Shown piece by piece: positions 42,871 to 51,726 of a stretch of DNA of 64,000 bases. Source of the DNA: Chitinophagaceae bacterium UBA4857 (GTDB lineage Bacteria > Bacteroidota > Bacteroidia > Chitinophagales > Chitinophagaceae); contig DHEF01000001.1 of the NCBI GenBank assembly GCA_002399735.1, forward strand, positions 178,934 through 242,933. Reading direction: 5' to 3'. Under the pieces are notes generated by a model that did not search any database, was not told the DNA's origin, and saw only the letters and a list, made by a program, of their open reading frames with translations. The position numbers and the translations under genes are program-made. Each line of letters begins with the position of its first letter. The first letter of the stretch is position 1.

Positions 42871-44265
42871 ATGTTTATACAATTAAAGGAAAAGATTGGA
42901 TATGGCTTAGGTGATGCGGCTTCTTCCATGTTTTGGAAAGTATTTAGCATGTACCTGTTGTTTTTTTATACCGATGTTTTTGGGTTGGATGCAGCTACAG
43001 TGGGTACCATGTTTTTAATAACACGTATCTGGGATTCGTTTTTTGATCCGGTGGTTGGGGTAATGGCAGATAGAACGCAATCGAAATATGGAAAGTTTAG
43101 ACCTTACTTATTATGGATTGCTATACCCTTTGGTATAATAGGTGTTATAACTTTTTACACACCTGATTTTGGACAAACAGGAAAACTGATTTACGCTTAT
43201 GTTACTTACTCGTTAATGATGATGGTGTATTCTTTAATTAATGTTCCCTATGCATCGTTATTAGGTGTAATGTCGGCCAATACAAAAGATAGAAACGCAT
43301 TATCATCCTACAGAATGGTTTTTGCTTTTGGCGGAAGTCTGTTGGCTTTATGGGGCATTGAACCCTTGGTTAAAAATTTTGGCAACAATACACTGATATC
43401 GTCAACCGGATGGTTATGGGCTATGGTGGTATTTTCGATAGTAGCAGTTCTTTTATTTTGGGGATGTTTTTATTTAACAAAAGAAAGAGTAAAACCGGTA
43501 TTGGATAAAGCATCATCACTAAAGGATGATGTTAGAGATTTATTTGCTAACAAACCCTGGTGGATTTTATCGGTTGCGGCTATTGCTGCATTGGTATTTA
43601 ATTCTATAAGAGATGGTGCCGCAGTTTATTACTTTAAGTATTATGTTGGCGAAGGCATAGCCGATGAGGGTGATTACAGTTTGATTGGTTTTACTTTATC
43701 GCTTACCACTTTATACCTGGTAATTGGTCAGGCTTCAAATATTGTTGGTGTAATTATGGCCACACCATTGGCCAACAGGTTTGGGAAAAAACAAGTGTTT
43801 CTAACGGCAAATGTTATAGCTGCAATATTAAGTGTAGCCTTTTATTTTGTTGATAAAACCAATATTGCCATCATACTATTATTGCAATGTTTGATTAGTA
43901 TTTGTGCCGGAAGCGTTTTCCCTTTATTATGGTCTATGTACGCTGATATTGCTGATTTTTCCGAATGGAAAAACGGCAGAAGGGCAACAGGCTTGGTTTT
44001 TTCATCCTCATCGATGGCGCAAAAATTTGGTTGGACAATTGGTGGTGCTACAACGGGGTGGTTACTGGCTTTGTATGGGTTTAAGGCCAATGTTACACAA
44101 ACAGCAAGCAGTTTAGACGGTATAAAAATGATGGTAAGTTTTTTACCGGCTGCAGGGGCCGCCATCGCAGTGCTAATAATTTTCTTTTATCCTTTACACG
44201 AAAAAAAAATGTCAGAAGTGTCGGCTGTTTTAGCTGCCAATAACAGAACAAATACACAAGAATAA
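42871..44265 (+). CDS. MFS/GPH-type sugar:cation symporter
   Basis: About 464 residues from ATG 42871. It has twelve predicted membrane helices of the glycoside-pentoside-hexuronide (GPH) group: LKEKIGYGLGDAASSMFWKV, the DRTQSKYGKFRPYLLW loop and YADIADFSEWKNGRRATGLV. It probably imports mannobiose or mannosyl-glucose released in the periplasm. The frame begins at 42793, but those 26 extra residues lie over a perfect hairpin (42815-42836) and are not family-like. It corresponds in position to the mannobiose transporter of Bacteroides mannan loci. Confidence 0.92.
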   Translation: MFIQLKEKIGYGLGDAASSMFWKVFSMYLLFFYTDVFGLDAATVGTMFLITRIWDSFFDPVVGVMADRTQSKYGKFRPYLLWIAIPFGIIGVITFYTPDFGQTGKLIYAYVTYSLMMMVYSLINVPYASLLGVMSANTKDRNALSSYRMVFAFGGSLLALWGIEPLVKNFGNNTLISSTGWLWAMVVFSIVAVLLFWGCFYLTKERVKPVLDKASSLKDDVRDLFANKPWWILSVAAIAALVFNSIRDGAAVYYFKYYVGEGIADEGDYSLIGFTLSLTTLYLVIGQASNIVGVIMATPLANRFGKKQVFLTANVIAAILSVAFYFVDKTNIAIILLLQCLISICAGSVFPLLWSMYADIADFSEWKNGRRATGLVFSSSSMAQKFGWTIGGATTGWLLALYGFKANVTQTASSLDGIKMMVSFLPAAGAAIAVLIIFFYPLHEKKMSEVSAVLAANNRTNTQE

Positions 44266-44276
44266 AATATAAAAGT

Positions 44277-45488
44277 ATGACTAGCAGTTTTGAATTGAGG
44301 TTGTCTGGGTTACAAAATAAACATACGGAGTTAATTACCCGGATAAATAAACCTATAGAAGGTAACGGTGTATATGAACGACATGTGTATCCGGTGTTAA
44401 CGGCTGCACATGCTCCCTTATTCTGGCGTTATGATTTAAATAAAAATACAAATCCATATTTACAGGAACGGTTTGGTATTAATGCTGTTTTAAATGGCGG
44501 GGCCATAAAATGGAATGGTAAATATTTAATCATGGCCCGCGTAGAAGCAGTGAGTCGTAAATCGTTTTTTGCCATTGCCGAAAGTGATAACGGTATTGAT
44601 AATTTTAAATTTTGGGATTATCCCGTGTTGATACCTGAAACCGATAATCCGGATACCAATATTTACGATATACGCCTTATTGAACATGAGGATGGGTTTA
44701 TATACGGATTGTTTTGTACGGAGCGTAGAGATCCAACCGCATCTGAAGGTGACCAGTCCGCCGCAGTGGCACAATGTGGTATTGTACGTACAAAAGATTT
44801 ATTAAACTGGGAACGTTTGCCCGATTTAATTACTTCGTCGGCACAACAAAGAAATGTGGTATTACATCCGGAATTTGTAAAAGGCAAATACGCTTTTTAT
44901 ACACGACCGCAGGATAGTTTTATTGAAGCCGGTAACGGCGGTGGAATAGCACTTGGTTTGTCTGATAGTATGGAAAATGCAATGGTGACCAACGAAGTAA
45001 TTATCGATAGAAAAATTTACCATACTATATCGGAGTTGAAAAATGGTTTGGGGCCCGCACCAATTAAAACAGCACAGGGGTGGTTGCACCTGGCACATGG
45101 TGTACGTAACACGGCCGCCGGCCTGCGTTATGTAATGTATATGTTTATGACCGATTTGGATGACATAACCAAGGTAATTCATAAGCCTGCTGGTTACTTT
45201 CTGGCCCCGGAAGGAGATGAGAGAGTTGGCGATGTATCCAATGTTGTTTTTAACAATGGTTGGATAGTAGATGATGATGGTAAAGTTTTTATTTATTATG
45301 CCTCCTCGGATACTCGTATTCATGTGGCTACTTCTACTATTGACCAGTTGATTGATTATGTTACTCATGCACCGGAGGATGGATTTACCTCCTATGCAAC
45401 GGTGCAAACAATTAACGGCATCATAAATAATAATATTGATTTTGTACCACAATTAAAACCTGCTTTATCTGTAAATGGAGCTCATTGA
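44277..45488 (+). CDS. GH130 beta-mannoside phosphorylase (mannosylglucose type)
   Basis: A 403-residue cytoplasmic phosphorylase of GH130 subfamily 1 type. It converts 4-O-beta-D-mannosyl-D-glucose plus phosphate to mannose-1-phosphate and glucose. Recognisable blocks are INAVLNGGAIKWNGKYLIMA, NIYDIRLIEHEDGF (with the proposed catalytic Asp), TERRDP, HPEFVKGKYAFYTRPQDSF and LHLAHGVRNTAAGLRYVMY. It has no signal peptide. It overlaps the following 2-epimerase gene by 14 nt, which fits tight coupling: the epimerase makes this enzyme's substrate. Confidence 0.93.
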   Translation: MTSSFELRLSGLQNKHTELITRINKPIEGNGVYERHVYPVLTAAHAPLFWRYDLNKNTNPYLQERFGINAVLNGGAIKWNGKYLIMARVEAVSRKSFFAIAESDNGIDNFKFWDYPVLIPETDNPDTNIYDIRLIEHEDGFIYGLFCTERRDPTASEGDQSAAVAQCGIVRTKDLLNWERLPDLITSSAQQRNVVLHPEFVKGKYAFYTRPQDSFIEAGNGGGIALGLSDSMENAMVTNEVIIDRKIYHTISELKNGLGPAPIKTAQGWLHLAHGVRNTAAGLRYVMYMFMTDLDDITKVIHKPAGYFLAPEGDERVGDVSNVVFNNGWIVDDDGKVFIYYASSDTRIHVATSTIDQLIDYVTHAPEDGFTSYATVQTINGIINNNIDFVPQLKPALSVNGAH

Positions 45489-46725
45489 TCATAATATGGT
45501 TGACGAAAATGTAATGACTAAAAATTTACCTGATGATATTTTTGTTGAAGAATTACAGCAGGAATTACAGGCTATTTTACAGTATTGGTTAAAGTTTACT
45601 ATTGATGAGCATAATGGTGGGTTTTATGGTTCGGTAGATAATGATAATTTTCCGGATATACTTGCACCCAAAGGTCTGGTATTAAACAGTCGTATACTTT
45701 GGGCTTTTTCTGCTGCTGCTGTTTATGAGTTTAACCAATCTTATAAAGAAGCTGCCGATAGAGCCTTTACTTACATACAGCAACACTTTATTGATGAAAT
45801 GCATGGTGGTGCTTATTGGTCGGTAGATGTAAATGGAAATAAACTGGATACAAAAAAACAAGTGTATGGTATAGCTTTTTGTATGTATGGTTTAAGTGAG
45901 TATGTAAAACTTACCCAAAATCAGGAAGCATTAACGTTGGCTATTAAACTGTATGAAGTGATAGAACAACACGCAAAGGATATTGCCGGTGAAGGTTATA
46001 TAGAAGCTTTTCAACAAAACTGGGAAGCAATAGAAGATTTAAGATTGTCGGATAAAGACAGTAATACCCCTAAAACAACCAATACCCATTTGCATATTAT
46101 TGAGGCCTATGCTAATTTATACGAGGTATGGCCTAACGAGCAACTGGCCGAAAATATAAAAGCTATTCTCGCCATTTTTGATAAATACATTATTGATAAA
46201 CAAACCCATCACTTACAATTATTTTTCACTAATAACTGGCAATCGCAAACCAGTACTTACTCTTTTGGCCATGATATTGAAACAGCCTGGCTTTTACAAC
46301 ATTGCGCAGCGGTTATAAAAAATAGTGTGTACGAACAGTATTTTAAAAACCTGGCAGTAAAAATGGCACAGGTTACACAAAACTGGGTTGATAAGGATGG
46401 TGCTTTATGGTATGAATTGAATACTAACACCAAACAAATAAACAAACAAAAACACTGGTGGGTACAGGCTGAGGCTATGGTAGGTTTTTATAATGCTTAT
46501 CAACTTACCGGTAATAAGTTATACAAACAATTAACTATAAGTAACTGGCAATTTATTCAAAAATATTTAATTGATATTGAAACAGGAGAATGGTTTTGGG
46601 GTGTTGATGAAAATTATCAATTATTAAATGAACCTAAAGCTGGTTTTTGGAAATGTCCGTATCACAATGTTCGTGCTTGTTTACAATTAATCAGTCGGGT
46701 ATCGCATGCCGCGCCTGCATCTTAA
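45475..46725 (+). CDS. Cellobiose 2-epimerase (AGE family)
   Basis: A 416-residue cytoplasmic (alpha/alpha)6-barrel enzyme of the N-acylglucosamine 2-epimerase family. The sequence fits cellobiose 2-epimerase: ILQYWLKFTIDEHNGGFYG, NTHLHIIEAYANLYEVW and SFGHDIETAWLLQHCA (active-site His residues), HWWVQAEAMVGFYNAYQLTG and KCPYHNVRACLQLI. In mannan loci it turns beta-1,4-mannobiose into mannosyl-glucose for the GH130 phosphorylase. Starts at 45475, 45496 or 45514 are possible; the first overlaps the phosphorylase gene. Confidence 0.92.
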   Translation: MELIDHNMVDENVMTKNLPDDIFVEELQQELQAILQYWLKFTIDEHNGGFYGSVDNDNFPDILAPKGLVLNSRILWAFSAAAVYEFNQSYKEAADRAFTYIQQHFIDEMHGGAYWSVDVNGNKLDTKKQVYGIAFCMYGLSEYVKLTQNQEALTLAIKLYEVIEQHAKDIAGEGYIEAFQQNWEAIEDLRLSDKDSNTPKTTNTHLHIIEAYANLYEVWPNEQLAENIKAILAIFDKYIIDKQTHHLQLFFTNNWQSQTSTYSFGHDIETAWLLQHCAAVIKNSVYEQYFKNLAVKMAQVTQNWVDKDGALWYELNTNTKQINKQKHWWVQAEAMVGFYNAYQLTGNKLYKQLTISNWQFIQKYLIDIETGEWFWGVDENYQLLNEPKAGFWKCPYHNVRACLQLISRVSHAAPAS

Positions 46726-46738
46726 AGGTTGCTTTACT

Positions 46739-48484
46739 ATGAAACAAAAATTATTTACATTTTTAAATTTTACTTGTGTACTGCTGTTGCTTACTACAGC
46801 ATGCAAAAAAAGTAAAAGTGGTGGTGAGGTCGATCCGCCTATTGTTAATCCACCGGATGAAGAAATAAAGCCGCAGAACGATCCTGCATTGGCCGCTACC
46901 ATTGGTTTTTTTATGAACGATTGGCAACCTAAAACTTTTACGCCACCTGCTACTACCAACAATGTTACGCCACCTGCCACTACCAATGCAACGATCACTG
47001 TCGATCGAAGCGAAGTAATAAGCAAAGTGCCTACCACCTTGTTTAGTAACAATGCCAATACATGGATGACACAAATGGTTAACCAACCTGTGTTAATGAA
47101 TCATCTTACCAAAAACAAACCGGGCTTTATTCGTTTTCCCGGGGGTAGCATCAGCGATATTTTCTTTTGGAATGGGCAACCCAATACGCCCCCTGCAGAC
47201 GCACCAGATAAATTGGTAAAAGCCAATGGTGCGGTGGAAGATGCAGGCTATTGGTTCGGCAAAAATACGGCTGATTGGACATTGTCTGTTGATAACTACT
47301 ACAATATGTTGCAACAAACAGGCAACAAAGGTTTAATAACTATTAACTACGGTTATGCACGTTATGGTAAAGGAACGAATCCTGTTGCACAGGCAGCACA
47401 CCTGGCGGCAGATTGGGTACGTTACGATAATGGCCGCACACAATACTGGGAAATTGGCAACGAAAATTTTGGTGCATGGGAAGCCGGATATCGTATTAAT
47501 ACCGCAGATAATAAAGACGGACAACCTGAATACCTTACCGGTGCTTTGTATGCACAACATTTTAAAGTATTTGCCGACTCTATGCGCAAAGCCGCAACAG
47601 AAATTGGTAAAACTATTTATATAGGTGCGGTAATTTTAGAAGCCGAAGCCCCAACATGGGAAACCAATACATTTAAAAATTGGAATGCAGGTGTTATTCC
47701 GGGCATTGGCAACACACCGGATTATTATGTGGTGCATAGTTATTATACGCCACATAATACCAATTCTACTGCTGCACAAATTTTAGCAACCGGCTCTGCC
47801 AATACTAAACACATGATGCAATATGTAAAACAACAATTGCAAACTTATGGTGTAACCGAAAAACCAATTGCGTTGGATGAGTGGAATATATTTGCCGTAG
47901 GTTCCAAACAAATGGTATCGCATGTTAGTGGCTTACATGCTGTATCGGTATTGGGTGAGTTGTTGAAACAAAAATTTGGTTTTGCTGCCCGTTGGGATTT
48001 AGCAAACGCTTGGGAAAATGGCGACGACCACGGTTGGTTTAGCCAAGGCGATGAAGAAGGCGGCATTCCTAAATGGACACCACGCCCTGCATTTTACCAC
48101 ATGTATTTTTTTCAACGTTTCTTAGGTGATAAAACTGTATCGGTTGCCAGTTCTAATGCTGAGTTAGAAGCCTATGCATCATCTTATGCTTCAGGGCAAA
48201 TGGGTGTAACCTTATTAAATAACGGCACTACTGCTAAGTCGGTGGAAGTAGTAATAAAAAACTTTTTAAAAGGCAATCGTTTTTATTGGTACACATTAAC
48301 TGGTGGTACTGATAATGGCGAATTTTCTCGTAAGGTATTCGTTAACGGCAATACTACTACCTTGGCTGCGGGTGGCCCTGATAATTATTTAACCTTGGCG
48401 GCAAATGCGGCAGTAACAACCAATGGTATAAAAGTAGCAGTGCCTGCCCGTTCGGCTGTATTTATTGGCGTTGATAAAAAATAA
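46739..48484 (+). CDS. Clan GH-A glycoside hydrolase lipoprotein (GH51-like)
   Basis: About 581 residues from ATG 46739, giving a lipoprotein signal with lipobox LTTAC; an earlier ATG at 46706 does not. A Pro/Thr-rich linker (about 30-85, with a repeated PPATTN) leads to a TIM-barrel. The barrel opens with FIRFPGGSISDIFFWNG and has acid/base Glu242 in WEIGNENFGAWEAGY and nucleophile Glu381 in IALDEWNIF. A small beta-sandwich ends the protein. This resembles GH51/GH39-like enzymes (alpha-L-arabinofuranosidase or endoglucanase); the family is not certain. Surface anchoring suggests it acts on polymer outside the cell. Confidence 0.8.
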   Translation: MKQKLFTFLNFTCVLLLLTTACKKSKSGGEVDPPIVNPPDEEIKPQNDPALAATIGFFMNDWQPKTFTPPATTNNVTPPATTNATITVDRSEVISKVPTTLFSNNANTWMTQMVNQPVLMNHLTKNKPGFIRFPGGSISDIFFWNGQPNTPPADAPDKLVKANGAVEDAGYWFGKNTADWTLSVDNYYNMLQQTGNKGLITINYGYARYGKGTNPVAQAAHLAADWVRYDNGRTQYWEIGNENFGAWEAGYRINTADNKDGQPEYLTGALYAQHFKVFADSMRKAATEIGKTIYIGAVILEAEAPTWETNTFKNWNAGVIPGIGNTPDYYVVHSYYTPHNTNSTAAQILATGSANTKHMMQYVKQQLQTYGVTEKPIALDEWNIFAVGSKQMVSHVSGLHAVSVLGELLKQKFGFAARWDLANAWENGDDHGWFSQGDEEGGIPKWTPRPAFYHMYFFQRFLGDKTVSVASSNAELEAYASSYASGQMGVTLLNNGTTAKSVEVVIKNFLKGNRFYWYTLTGGTDNGEFSRKVFVNGNTTTLAAGGPDNYLTLAANAAVTTNGIKVAVPARSAVFIGVDKK

Positions 48485-48860
48485 GTTCTTTAAAAATATT
48501 ATGCGGGCTCCCTGTGTAACGTAAACTACGGCTCGTGTCTCGCCTTGTTTACTAACACAGGGTCGGGCTATTCGCTGCAAGTCCGGCACAAGGCCATCAC
48601 ACAAAGGCCTCACCGGGCTTTCCGCTGCTATCCCTGCCCGGGAAAGAGGTTGATAGTTTATGGTTCATTGTTAATAAGAAATTAGTAGAGACGCAATGCT
48701 TGCGTCTCGATTTTTCGAATTGATAAACGACCACTGCATAACACGATGATGATAAGCGGACAGGACGATGAACGGAGCGTCGCAACGAGAGTTGATTAGT
48801 ATTACTAATGTTGGTCAACAAAAAGTAAAACTTGGTTAGCAAATAAAATAAATAGTAAGC
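48485..48860. repeat. Intergenic region with three repeat types
   Basis: This 376-nt region has no gene. A GC-rich part carries two imperfect direct repeats, CGGGCTATTCGCTGCAAGTC (48564-48583) and CGGGCTTTCCGCTGCTATCC (48614-48633). A hairpin GAGACGCAA / TTGCGTCTC (48688-48708) followed by GATTTTT looks like a terminator. A forward R1-type core with GATGAACGGAGCGTCGCAAC is at 48769-48788. Confidence 0.6.
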
Positions 48861-51704
48861 ATGAGGTTTTTATTTTTAGTGTTTTTATTGGGTAGTGTAT
48901 TAATTGTTAATGCTCAAACAAACTACAAAAAAACAAACGATGGAGTGTTGGTGTATCCTGATAAAGTATTATCGGGCAATGCCGCATTGGTAAAATTGCA
49001 GGTGATAAACGATAAAATAATCAGAGTGGTAGCAGCACCAGGCAAAGAACCATCCACACAAGAAAGTTTGGTAGTATTGCCACAACAATTAACCACAACG
49101 TTTACAGTAACCGAACAGCCTAACGATAAATTAGTATTAACTACTGCATTGTTACAAGTAGTGGTAGATAGAAAAGCCGGCGCAGTTAGTTTTTTAGAGA
49201 AAAATGGTAATACATTATTGGCAGAAAGAAGTGTTACGGGACGTGTATTACAACCGGTAGTATTAGAAGGCGAATCGCTGTATGGTGTTAAACAAACATT
49301 TGACATAGCAGCCGATGACGCCTATTATGGTTTGGGCCAACATCAGGAAGATATGTACAATTACAAAGGACAACAAGTATTGATGTTTCAGAATAATACC
49401 GAAGTGGCCGTACCTTTTTTAGTATCAAATAAAAATTATGGTTTGTTATGGGATAATTATTCGCTTACTAAAATTGGTGATACCCGAAATTTTCAATCGT
49501 TATCATCATTAAAACTTTTTGATAAAAATAATAACCAAGGTTGGTTAACGGCTACGTACAGTAACGATAGAAATAAACCTGAAACAAAAGATATTATTAA
49601 AGCCGAAGCTGATATTAACTACGCTTATGTTAATGACAGTAAACTACTTTTGCCTAAAGAGTTTAATGTTGAAAAAGGAGTTATTAATTGGGAAGGTAAA
49701 ATTGCCAGTGATGTAAGTGGTGTACATAAAATAAGATTGACTTACGCAGGTTATACCCGTGTATGGATTGATGGTAAATTGGTGTTTGATAAATGGCGTC
49801 AGGCATGGAATCCGGGTTCGGGTGTAATTAACCAGCAGTTAGAAAAAGATAAACCATTACCAATAAGAATTGAGTGGATACCGGATGGCGGTGAATCGTA
49901 CATAACGGTTAAATGGTTGCCACCTGTACCAACAACTGATGAAAATAGTTTTACCATTGATGCGGAAGCCGGTAAACAAGTGGATTATTATTTTGTGTAT
50001 GGCAACAATACTGATGAAGTAATTAGCGGTTATCGTTTGTTAACCGGCAAACCGCAAATTGTACCTAAATGGGCCATGGGTTTTTGGCAAAGTAGAGAAA
50101 GGTATAAAACACAAAAGGAATTGGTTGATGTTGTGGCGGAGTTTAGAAAAAGAAAAATTCCGTTAGATAATATTGTGTTAGACTGGAGTTATTGGCGTGA
50201 AGCAGAGTGGGGTAGTCAGGATTTTGATGAAAAACGTTTTCCCGATCCTGATGGTATGATAAATGACCTGCATAAAAAATACAATACTCGTATTATGATT
50301 TCGGTATGGCCTAAGTTTTACGAAGGCATACCTATTTACGATACCTTTTACAATAAAGGCTGGTTGTACAAACGTAATATAGCCGACAGACAAAAAGATT
50401 GGATAGCGCATGGTTATACCTCTACTTTTTACGATGCGTTTAACGAAAAGGCACGTAAAGGTTTTTGGGATTTGATTGATAAAAAGTTATACCGCAAAGG
50501 CATTGATGCCTGGTGGATGGATGCCAGCGAGCCGGATATTTTATCCAATGTATCACCGGAAAGACGCAAGCAACAAATGTCGCCAACAGCTTTAGGTACT
50601 GCCGCGGAATATTTAAATGCCTATCCTTTGCAAAATGCAAAAGGTATTTACGAAGGGCAACGAAGTGTTGATCCTAATAAAAGAGTTTTCCTGTTAACAC
50701 GTTCGGGTTATGCCGGATCGCAACGTTATGCTGCCACTATTTGGAGTGGTGATATTGCTACCAGATGGGAAGACATGAAAGCACAGATTAGTGCCGGTAT
50801 CAATTTTTCTTTATCGGGTTTACCTTATTGGACAATGGATATTGGCGGTTTTTCGGTAGAGCGCCGTTATGAAAAACCAAATGAAAAAGATTTAGAAGAA
50901 TGGCGTGAGTTAAATACACGTTGGTATCAGTTTGGTGCGTTTACACCATTGTTCAGGGTGCATGGGCAGTTTCCTTTCCGTGAGATTTACAATATAGCAC
51001 CGGAAGATCATCCTGCTTATAAAAGTATGTTGTATTACAATAAGCTGCGGTATCGTTTAATGCCTTATATCTATACATTGGCGGGTAATACATATCACAA
51101 TGATGCTACCATTATGCGAGGCTTGGTATTTGATTTCGCCAAAGATGCGAAAGTGACCAATATTGGCGATCAGTATATGTTCGGTCCTTCTTTATTAATT
51201 AACCCTGTACATGTTTATAAAGATAGAAAACGCAGTTTGTATTTACCTGCCGGACAAGGTTGGTATGATTTATACACCGGTAAGTTTTTGGCAGGTGGTC
51301 AGCAAATAACCGTAGACGCACCTTATGAGACGACGCCGGTTTATGTAAAAGAAGGATCTATTATACCAACAGGGCCTGCAGTACAATTTACAGATGAAAA
51401 ACCGGTTGATCCCATTACGTTATATGTATATGGTGGTAAGGACGCTAGTTTTACTTTGTACGAAGATGAAAACCTTAATTATAACTACGAAAAAAATGCC
51501 TTTGCTACCATTACCTTCAATTATAACGAAGCAGCTAAAACTTTAACGATTGATGATAGAAAAGGCAGCTTTACCGGTATGTTAAAGAAAAGGACTTTTT
51601 ATATTAAACTAATAAACACAACAAAACCTGCTGCACTTGATTTTGAAGAAAAAGCCGGAATAAAAGTGAGTTACAGTGGCAAAAAGCAAACGATTAAGTT
51701 GTAA
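48861..51704 (+). CDS. GH31 alpha-xylosidase-like enzyme with PA14 domain
   Basis: A 947-residue secreted GH31 enzyme: signal peptide (about 1-18, ending VNAQ), an N-terminal beta-sandwich, and a PA14 insert (about 250-358, GVHKIRLTYAGYTRVWIDGK). The catalytic barrel has nucleophile Asp554 in WWMDASEPD and acid/base Asp631 in WSGDIATRWEDM, followed by C-terminal beta domains. The PA14 insert is typical of alpha-xylosidases in xyloglucan loci (for example BoGH31A). Other GH31 activities, such as alpha-glucosidase or alpha-galactosidase, are possible. It is followed 22 nt later by GH2. Confidence 0.9.
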   Translation: MRFLFLVFLLGSVLIVNAQTNYKKTNDGVLVYPDKVLSGNAALVKLQVINDKIIRVVAAPGKEPSTQESLVVLPQQLTTTFTVTEQPNDKLVLTTALLQVVVDRKAGAVSFLEKNGNTLLAERSVTGRVLQPVVLEGESLYGVKQTFDIAADDAYYGLGQHQEDMYNYKGQQVLMFQNNTEVAVPFLVSNKNYGLLWDNYSLTKIGDTRNFQSLSSLKLFDKNNNQGWLTATYSNDRNKPETKDIIKAEADINYAYVNDSKLLLPKEFNVEKGVINWEGKIASDVSGVHKIRLTYAGYTRVWIDGKLVFDKWRQAWNPGSGVINQQLEKDKPLPIRIEWIPDGGESYITVKWLPPVPTTDENSFTIDAEAGKQVDYYFVYGNNTDEVISGYRLLTGKPQIVPKWAMGFWQSRERYKTQKELVDVVAEFRKRKIPLDNIVLDWSYWREAEWGSQDFDEKRFPDPDGMINDLHKKYNTRIMISVWPKFYEGIPIYDTFYNKGWLYKRNIADRQKDWIAHGYTSTFYDAFNEKARKGFWDLIDKKLYRKGIDAWWMDASEPDILSNVSPERRKQQMSPTALGTAAEYLNAYPLQNAKGIYEGQRSVDPNKRVFLLTRSGYAGSQRYAATIWSGDIATRWEDMKAQISAGINFSLSGLPYWTMDIGGFSVERRYEKPNEKDLEEWRELNTRWYQFGAFTPLFRVHGQFPFREIYNIAPEDHPAYKSMLYYNKLRYRLMPYIYTLAGNTYHNDATIMRGLVFDFAKDAKVTNIGDQYMFGPSLLINPVHVYKDRKRSLYLPAGQGWYDLYTGKFLAGGQQITVDAPYETTPVYVKEGSIIPTGPAVQFTDEKPVDPITLYVYGGKDASFTLYEDENLNYNYEKNAFATITFNYNEAAKTLTIDDRKGSFTGMLKKRTFYIKLINTTKPAALDFEEKAGIKVSYSGKKQTIKL

Positions 51705-51726
51705 AATATTTTGAACAAACAGGAGC

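Noticed and set aside
48389..48842. Small minus-strand frames in the GH51-like/GH31 gap
   Set aside because: They are made of GC-rich repeat and R1 sequence; no start signal or conservation pattern is visible.
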